From assembly GCA_029246705.1 (NCBI GenBank), contig JAQWMQ010000029.1, positions 35,589-99,588 of the forward strand: a stretch of DNA of 64,000 bases. Direction: 5' to 3'. The notes below the pieces were generated by a model. The model searched no databases, had not been told where the DNA came from, and was given only the letters and a program-made list of their open reading frames with translations. The stretch comes from Phycisphaerales bacterium. GTDB lineage: Bacteria > Planctomycetota > Phycisphaerae > Phycisphaerales > SM1A02. Made by a program: the position numbers and the translations under genes. This document shows, in pieces, positions 59,109 to 64,000 of the stretch (its first letter is position 1; each line of letters opens with the position of its first letter).

Positions 59109-61806
59109 AAGAGATCGACTGAAGGCCGCCAATGATGGCACCACCGACTGGCGAGCCTGGGGACCCTACGTGAGCACCCGCCAGTGGGGAACGGTTCGCG
59201 AGGACTACTCGGCGGACGGTTCGGCGTGGGACTACCTCCCGCATGATGAAGCCAGGTCGCGTGCCTATCGATGGGGCGAGGACGGCATCGGCGGGCTCAG
59301 CGACGAGAAGCAGTTGCTCTGCGTGACCCTTGCCTTGCACAACGGGCAGGATGCCATACTGAAGGAACGTTTCTTCGGCCTCGACAACAGCGAGGGCAAC
59401 CACGGAGAGGACGTGAAGGAACTCTGGTGGTATCTCGATGCGACGCCCACCGGTTCCTGGGCACGCATGCTCTACAAGTATCCCCAGGGTGCCTTTCCCT
59501 ACAAGCAGCTGGTCGATGAGAACGCACGACGTACCCAGAAGGATCCCGAGTTCGAACTGGTCGATACCGGGATATTCGACGATGACCGCTACTGGGACGT
59601 GTTCATCGAACAGGGCAAGGCGGATGCCGAGGACCTGCTCTACCGGGTTCGGGTGACCAATCGCGGACCGGACGAAGCGACCATCCAGGTCCTTCCCCAG
59701 CTCTACTTCCGGAACACCTGGTCCTGGACCAAGGAAGCGGAACGCCCTCAGATCACCGCCGGCTCGGAACCGGGGCGACTCATCCTCGAACATCCCCGCC
59801 TGGGCACCATGCACGCCGCGATCGACGGCGAGGGCACCTTGCTCTGGTGTGAGAACGACACCAACGTGGAACGACTCGACCAGGAAGAGCGCGGGGACCG
59901 CGTCTTCAAGGACGGCGTGAACGACTACGTGGTCGACGGCAGGAAGGATGCGGTACGAACCGCCAGTCCGGGGACCAAGGTCGCGAGCCGACATGAACTC
60001 ACCGTCGCCTCCGGGGAAACCGCCGTGGTGCGCGTTCGCCTCTCGAGAAAGAAGCACGCGAAACCCTTCGCGGACTTCGACAAGGTGCTTGAAGAGCGCG
60101 AGAACGACTCGAACGAGTTCTACAAGTCGCACCAGAAGGGCGTGACCGACGAGGATCTCTGTCTCGTGCAACGACAGGCCTGGGCCGGCATGATCTGGTG
60201 CAAGCAGTACTACGGGTACGAAGTCGCCCGCTGGCTTGATGGTGACCCCGCACAGCCACCTCCACCGGAACAGCGCAAACACGGACGCAACTGCCACTGG
60301 CGACACCTGGACAACGGGGACATCATCTCGATGCCCGACAACTGGGAATACCCCTGGTACGCGCTGTGGGATCTCGCCTTCCATGCGGTGGTCTTCGCGT
60401 CGATCGACTCGGAATACGCGAAGGACCAGCTGGTCCTGATCACCCAGGACCGGTACATGCACCCCAACGGGGCGCTGCCTGCCTACGAGTGGGCGTTCGA
60501 CGACGTGAACCCCCCCGTTCATGCCTGGGCGGCGTGGCGCGTGTTCAAGATCGATGCGGCACGCACCGGCAAGCCCGACTTCGCATTCCTCGAACGGGTC
60601 TTCCATCGTCTGCTGATGAACTTCACCTGGTGGGTGAATCGCAAGGACGAGTCCGGGCGCAACATCTTCGAAGGCGGATTCCTCGGGCTCGACAACATCG
60701 GAGTCTTCGACCGGTCCTCGAAGCTGCCTGGAAACGGCATGCTGGAACAGGCCGACGGCACCAGCTGGATGGCGATGTTCTCGCTCAGCATGATGCGCAT
60801 CGCGATAGAGCTCGGCACCACCAAGCCCGTCTACCAGGACCTGGCGACGAAGTTCCTGGAGCACTTCCTGCGCATCGCCGCCGCGATGACCGACCAGGAC
60901 GGCTCCGGCGACGGACTCTGGGACGAGGAGGACGAGTTCTACTACGACCTGCTCAAGTTCCCCGACGGCAAGAGCACCCGCATGCGGATCCACTCGATCG
61001 TGGGCCTCATTCCCCTCTTCGCCGTGGAGGTCCTCGAACCGGAGACCCTTGAGAAGGTCCCGGCATTCGCGGAGCGTCTGGAGTGGTACTTCGAGAAGCG
61101 ACCGGAACTGTCTTCCCTGGTGTCTCGCTGGAACGAACCCGGCCGCGGGGAACGCCGACTGCTGTCCCTGCTGCGTGGTCACCGGATGAAATGCCTCTTC
61201 AAGAAGATGCTGGACGAGAACGCCTTCCTCTCGGACTACGGAATCCGAAGCGTGTCCAAGATTCACGAAAAGCATCCCTACGAGCTCAAGATCGACGACG
61301 GCACCTACCGAATCGACTACGAGCCGGGCGAGTCCCAATCGAACCTCTTCGGAGGCAACAGCAACTGGCGTGGTCCGATCTGGTTCCCCATCAACTTCCT
61401 GATCATCGAGGCGATGCAGCGCTTCCATCACTACTACGGCGACGACTTCAAGATCGAATGTCCGGTCGGTTCCGGAACCATGGTCACCATCCAGGAGGCG
61501 GCACGAGAGCTGGCCACCAGACTGACCGGGATCTTCAAGGCCGACGACAAGGGTCATCGCCCCGTCTACGGCGAGTACGAGAAGCTGCAGTCGGATCCGA
61601 ACTTCCAGAACATGGTCCTGTTCCACGAATACTTCCACGGCGACACCGGACGTGGATGCGGGGCGAGTCACCAGACCGGCTGGACCGGACTGATCGCCAA
61701 GGTCATCGAACGCTACTACGCGGAACCGGCGGCTCCATCAGGCTCCACCAAGGAGCACTCGAAGATCCCCAGGAAGTCCAGGGGATCCGACCACTCGAAG
61801 ACCTGA
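59098..61806 (+). CDS. GH63-like glycoside hydrolase (MGH1-type)
   Basis: 902 residues from the GTG at 59098 (GGAGG about 10 bases upstream; ATG at 59089 is alternative). The N-terminal beta-sandwich (NDGTTDWRAWGPYVSTRQWG, YKYPQGAFPYKQLV) precedes a large (alpha/alpha)-barrel part with WEYPWYALWDLAFHAVVFA, EQADGTSWMAMF, NGALPAYEWAFDDVNPPVHA and GGNSNWRGPIWFPINFLI: motifs of the MGH1-type family of mannosyl-oligosaccharide/glucosylglycerate-type glucosidases (GH63). No signal peptide, so it acts in the cytoplasm. Substrate unknown. It is last in the forward operon; tRNA-Ser follows 25 bp downstream. Confidence 0.88.
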   Translation: MSAERDRLKAANDGTTDWRAWGPYVSTRQWGTVREDYSADGSAWDYLPHDEARSRAYRWGEDGIGGLSDEKQLLCVTLALHNGQDAILKERFFGLDNSEGNHGEDVKELWWYLDATPTGSWARMLYKYPQGAFPYKQLVDENARRTQKDPEFELVDTGIFDDDRYWDVFIEQGKADAEDLLYRVRVTNRGPDEATIQVLPQLYFRNTWSWTKEAERPQITAGSEPGRLILEHPRLGTMHAAIDGEGTLLWCENDTNVERLDQEERGDRVFKDGVNDYVVDGRKDAVRTASPGTKVASRHELTVASGETAVVRVRLSRKKHAKPFADFDKVLEERENDSNEFYKSHQKGVTDEDLCLVQRQAWAGMIWCKQYYGYEVARWLDGDPAQPPPPEQRKHGRNCHWRHLDNGDIISMPDNWEYPWYALWDLAFHAVVFASIDSEYAKDQLVLITQDRYMHPNGALPAYEWAFDDVNPPVHAWAAWRVFKIDAARTGKPDFAFLERVFHRLLMNFTWWVNRKDESGRNIFEGGFLGLDNIGVFDRSSKLPGNGMLEQADGTSWMAMFSLSMMRIAIELGTTKPVYQDLATKFLEHFLRIAAAMTDQDGSGDGLWDEEDEFYYDLLKFPDGKSTRMRIHSIVGLIPLFAVEVLEPETLEKVPAFAERLEWYFEKRPELSSLVSRWNEPGRGERRLLSLLRGHRMKCLFKKMLDENAFLSDYGIRSVSKIHEKHPYELKIDDGTYRIDYEPGESQSNLFGGNSNWRGPIWFPINFLIIEAMQRFHHYYGDDFKIECPVGSGTMVTIQEAARELATRLTGIFKADDKGHRPVYGEYEKLQSDPNFQNMVLFHEYFHGDTGRGCGASHQTGWTGLIAKVIERYYAEPAAPSGSTKEHSKIPRKSRGSDHSKT

Positions 61807-61831
61807 GACGATTGTTAGACTGTCGGACCCA

Positions 61832-61918
61832 GGTGGGGTGGCTGAGCGGTTGAAGGCACCGGTCTTGAAAACCGGCGTGGCCTCCGGGTCACCGCGGGTT
61901 CGAATCCCGCCCCCACCG
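61832..61918 (+). tRNA. tRNA-Ser (anticodon TGA)
   Basis: 87 nt, class II. Acceptor GGTGGGG/CCCCACC with discriminator G; anticodon stem-loop CCGGT-CTTGAAA-ACCGG with anticodon TGA; long variable arm; T loop GGTTCGAATCC. 3' CCA not encoded. The reverse-strand membrane-protein gene ends 20 bp downstream. Confidence 0.95.
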
Positions 61919-61938
61919 TTGATCACCAACCAGTCGAT

Positions 61939-62976
61939 CTACCCGGATACTTCCGGGTTGATCGGCATGGTGGGTGGCACATCGCCCGTCCACCTCTGAA
62001 GCGGCGGCGCATTGACCGGCAGGGTGACCCACTTGCCTCCGAACTGCTGGTAGAAGCCGAGCTGGTAGGCGACCAGTGGGAAGATCGCCGGAAGAGTCAG
62101 GACCGAACCTATGTATGGAACCAGGCCCAGGCCGCAGGACGCCAGGACGATGAACTGCAACGCGAACCCGGAAACGAACTGAAGTGCCCACTGGAAGAGG
62201 ATGAAGCCCACGAACAACCAGAACCGACCGGGCAGCAGCTCGGTTCGAATCGCGTTGCATGCCGCTCTTGCACCGCAAGCCCGAACATACATCGCGGGGA
62301 CCACGACGAGATCGAAGATCACGTTGACAATCGCCCCGATGACCAGTGAGAGAATGACAATGACGGTCGACAGGACGATCGACCAGACGGGTATGTCGGG
62401 AAGTTGCCCCTCAGGTGTCGTGGAAGCGTTCGAGAACACCCCCAACCAGAGCACCACGCAGGCAACCAGGAACCCCAGAAGCACCAGGGTCGATATGAGA
62501 ATCCGCCAGAGAAAGAGGGCATTGCCGGGAACTCGGCTCGCCGCCCAGGCCTGGGGGATGTTGCCATTGCCGGTGGCAACGCCATGCAGGAACATGATGA
62601 TCCCACGGCTGCGCAACCAGCTGAGAACGGTGAGGATGCTCCCCACCACGAGCAAGGAGATCAGCAGGATCGTCCAGAAGAAGACAAGGTTGTCCTGGTA
62701 CCAGTCCATGACCTCGTCCATGCCCCCATCGTCGTACCAGGGCATGAGGGCAGGCAGGATCAGGCCTGGGATCTGAAAGAGAACGACCACGACGATGCCC
62801 ATCAGGTTGGTGGTCAGGAACAGCATGAAACCGAGACCGAACCAGGTCCGCAAGCAGACCGGTTTCCGTAAAAGGACTCGCATCAACTGTGTGATCGAAA
62901 CCCCAACGGGGTCGATGACGGAGAACGGCTTTCCCTGCCACGGTGACGCTGAATGAGGATTCTGCGGGTCCGACAT
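61939..62976 (-). CDS. Multi-spanning membrane protein, function unknown
   Basis: 345 residues from ATG 62976. Polar N-terminus then about six hydrophobic segments: FGLGFMLFLTTNLMGIVVVV, FFWTILLISLLVVGSILTVL, FLWRILISTLVLLGFLVACV, SIVLSTVIVILSLVIGAIVN, FWLFVGFILFQWALQFVSG, and GLGLVPYIGSVLTLPAIFPL. Resembles planctomycete proteins of unknown function with glycerophosphoryl-like membrane regions; no enzymatic motif seen. It converges on tRNA-Ser. Confidence 0.75.
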   Translation of the reverse strand: MSDPQNPHSASPWQGKPFSVIDPVGVSITQLMRVLLRKPVCLRTWFGLGFMLFLTTNLMGIVVVVLFQIPGLILPALMPWYDDGGMDEVMDWYQDNLVFFWTILLISLLVVGSILTVLSWLRSRGIIMFLHGVATGNGNIPQAWAASRVPGNALFLWRILISTLVLLGFLVACVVLWLGVFSNASTTPEGQLPDIPVWSIVLSTVIVILSLVIGAIVNVIFDLVVVPAMYVRACGARAACNAIRTELLPGRFWLFVGFILFQWALQFVSGFALQFIVLASCGLGLVPYIGSVLTLPAIFPLVAYQLGFYQQFGGKWVTLPVNAPPLQRWTGDVPPTMPINPEVSG

Positions 62977-63147
62977 CAGCGCTCCAGAAGCCTGTAGAGG
63001 AAAGTGACAAGAGGCAAATGGTACCAAGGCCCAGTCAGTACCCGAACGACGAATACAGCCTAGAGCTCCGGCTGATTCAGTCAGATATCCGACTGATCAA
63101 GCCCGTTTCCCCGTGAAAAGCATGGCGATGGCGATGGAAACCCATGA

Positions 63148-63398
63148 GCATTAAATACTTGACTTAATGCATTGAATGACCCTTCACGATCATTCAGTGG
63201 CATGAGAAGCTGAAATCAATGGTCCATCACTGAATACGCGCTTTTAAAGATGGCGTGATAATCGCGAATCGCGAAAAAATGAATGGTGTGATCTTCGAAA
63301 CGGGCCACATTGATGAGACGTGCTTACATATGATTGATTGTTCATCAAAGAGCTTCATCCCCAAGGGCGCCGTTGCGATTTATCGCGCGGCGCCTTTT
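63148..63398 (+). ncRNA. Candidate structured RNA with alternative hairpins and terminator
   Basis: GCATTAA (63148-63154) pairs with TTAATGC (63164-63170). CATTGAATGA (63170-63179) can pair with TCATTCAGTG (63190-63199; one G-U). The same TCATTCAGTG can pair instead with CACTGAAT (63228-63235; perfect 8 bp): two mutually exclusive hairpins. Downstream, GGCGCCG (63366-63372) pairs with CGGCGCC (63388-63394) with inner GCGA/TCGC, followed by TTTT: an intrinsic terminator. Such a switch-plus-terminator plan fits a riboswitch or regulatory RNA, but no ORF follows and it matches no known class I recognise. Confidence 0.4.
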
Positions 63399-63500
63399 AT
63401 ACGCCCATTGGAAGCACAGGATCAAAAGCCCCCAGAAACGGTTTTCCAGCAGGTGTAAGTGAGGATTATGGGTGCCTGGAGGCTGTCTGGCGCGATGAAC

Positions 63501-63528
63501 TTGCCTCACGGAAAGGCCGTGGTACCAT
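63501..63528 (+). promoter_or_regulatory. Probable promoter of tRNA-Gly
   Basis: TTGCCT (63501-63506) and TACCAT (63523-63528), spaced by 16 bases, fit sigma-70-type -35 and -10 elements. The tRNA starts ~51 bp downstream of the -10, leaving a short leader. Only a moderate match. Confidence 0.35.
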
Positions 63529-63579
63529 TACCGACCCAGACCGGGAAGGTTGATCCGACCCGGCCTGGAACGCACCTAC

Positions 63580-63651
63580 GCGGGTGTAGCTCAGTGGTAG
63601 AGCGTCACGTTGCCAACGTGAATGTCGGGCGTTCGAATCGCCTCACCCGCT
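63580..63651 (+). tRNA. tRNA-Gly (anticodon GCC)
   Basis: 72 nt. Acceptor GCGGGTG/CACCCGC with discriminator T; D arm AGCTCAGTGGTAGAGC; anticodon stem-loop TCACG-TTGCCAA-CGTGA with anticodon GCC; T arm GGGCGTTCGAATCGCCT. 3' CCA is not encoded. Confidence 0.96.
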
Positions 63652-63662
63652 TTCAAACGACG

Positions 63663-63696
63663 AAACCCCTGTCACGAATATGTGGCGGGGGTTTTT
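63663..63696 (+). terminator. Terminator of tRNA-Gly
   Basis: AAACCCC (63663-63669) pairs with GGGGGTTT (63687 on) with an inner GTCAC/GTGGC stem, followed by TTTTTC, 12 bp past the tRNA. Confidence 0.8.
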
Positions 63697-63870
63697 CGAT
63701 TCGAAGTTTGAAAGAACGTTCGGTCAGAACAACTCCGCTTCACGGCGGGGTTTGTTGTTGGTGGATACGGAACAGGAGTGGCTTTGGAGCCCTGTGTGGC
63801 ATCGATGCCGTGGACATCCCCGAGTTGCATCGCGTGCCAGGACAGCCTCTGCTGGTGCTACCGAGTCACT

Positions 63871-64000
63871 TCACTTCGGCAGGTGAGAAACCTGCATCGG
63901 ATCGTCGAGCGCGATCGTGACCGGCTGCAGCCACTCCGGGCCAGCTGACGTGTAGGTCACCGCCGGAAATGGGTTGTTACCCGGCCCACCCGGATTGTAG
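63871..64000 (-). CDS. C-terminal fragment of an unidentified gene
   Basis: The reverse-strand frame from the window edge is open for 42 codons (reads YNPGGPGNNPFPAVTYTS, then AGPEWLQPVTIALDD and QVSHLPK) and stops at 63871. Codon usage and composition look like a real protein end, but the fragment is too short for a family assignment. The gene continues past the window. Between 63697 and 63870 I see no gene. Confidence 0.4.
   Translation of the reverse strand, partial: YNPGGPGNNPFPAVTYTSAGPEWLQPVTIALDDPMQVSHLPK

Larger units (their letters stand above)
62977..63579. other. 603-bp gene-free, AT-rich and structured interval
   Basis: No protein-coding gene is convincing here; short frames (63255-63458) lack a ribosome binding site and family features. 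The stretch from 63110 to 63400 is AT-richer than the surroundings and carries several inverted repeats (see the RNA candidate) ending in a hairpin with a T-run. From 63400 to 63579 lies the tRNA-Gly leader and promoter. Confidence 0.6.

Noticed and set aside
58975..61671. 898-codon antisense open frame opposite the GH63-like gene
   Set aside because: It is a consequence of high GC and codon bias of the sense gene; composition is Val/Leu/Asp-rich shadow, no ribosome binding site, no domain.
61832..61918. Integration site (attB) at tRNA-Ser or tRNA-Gly
   Set aside because: No integrase gene and no duplicated tRNA 3' end found within the window.
63255..63458. 67-codon open frame in the structured interval
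   Set aside because: No Shine-Dalgarno, overlaps the terminator hairpin, atypical composition, no family resemblance.

Overview
The window reads as a chromosomal segment of a planctomycete, most likely class Phycisphaerae (order Phycisphaerales or a close uncultured marine relative). This is inferred from: three large secreted proteins ending in a calcium-loop dockerin-like tail of the form DGxDLxxLLGxWG; a short exported protein with a PAPG-type PEP-CTERM tail; a Ser/Thr kinase with a transmembrane segment and TPR-like region; a type IV pilin-like (FSLLE) protein; and DnaE, NuoB and RNase E/G sequences of planctomycete character. Base composition is high-GC, so many long antisense reading frames are only shadows. 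I see no phage, IS element, plasmid function, CRISPR array or rRNA operon; most genes are housekeeping or cell-surface genes.

Layout. 1-9 kb: a 5'-truncated YacP/NYN ribonuclease-like gene, pdxH, then the large dnaE (reverse), a small membrane protein, a class IV aminotransferase translationally coupled to a small membrane-anchored protein, and an Uup-like ABC-F ATPase. 9-15 kb: ECF sigma factor and probable membrane anti-sigma factor, a divergent pilin-like protein, a membrane-anchored endonuclease/exonuclease/phosphatase-fold protein, and dnaK with a strong terminator. 15-24 kb: sulfotransferase, a 1904-residue secreted beta-helix/FG-GAP/dockerin protein and a Ser/Thr kinase. 24-35 kb: ptsI, an unusual RNase E/G (lysine-repeat N-terminus, IF2_N module in the C-terminal tail), dxr, an rseP-like site-2 protease, an SDR oxidoreductase, smpB. 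35-38 kb: a secreted gluzincin-like protease with FTP-like propeptide and dockerin tail, then tRNA-Leu.

38-46 kb: queE; a reverse-strand run from an RluB-type pseudouridine synthase through a PEP-CTERM protein, heme oxygenase, MFS permease, FmdB-like protein and DUF429 protein; and a divergent YihY membrane protein. Upstream of the PEP-CTERM/heme oxygenase/MFS genes is a striking array of alternating TTGAGA/TCTCAA hexamers at an 11-bp period, a probable operator. 45-54 kb: coiled-coil protein, secreted propeller-like protein, STAS protein, lipoprotein, an isolated nuoB, a secreted metzincin-like protease with dockerin tail, an aspartate-type aminotransferase.

54-62 kb: a tight forward operon: FMN reductase, prfB (no frameshift), a MalK-type ATPase without permeases, a glycogen-debranching-type enzyme and a GH63-like glycosidase, ending at tRNA-Ser. 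62-64 kb: a multi-spanning membrane protein, a roughly 600-bp gene-free, AT-rich, highly structured interval with mutually exclusive hairpins and a terminator, tRNA-Gly, and the tail of a gene running off the end.

No single locus is a clear new defence or biosynthetic system. The best candidates for something undescribed are the phased operator over the heme-oxygenase cassette, the structured interval at 63.15-63.40 kb and the RNase E/G domain architecture.
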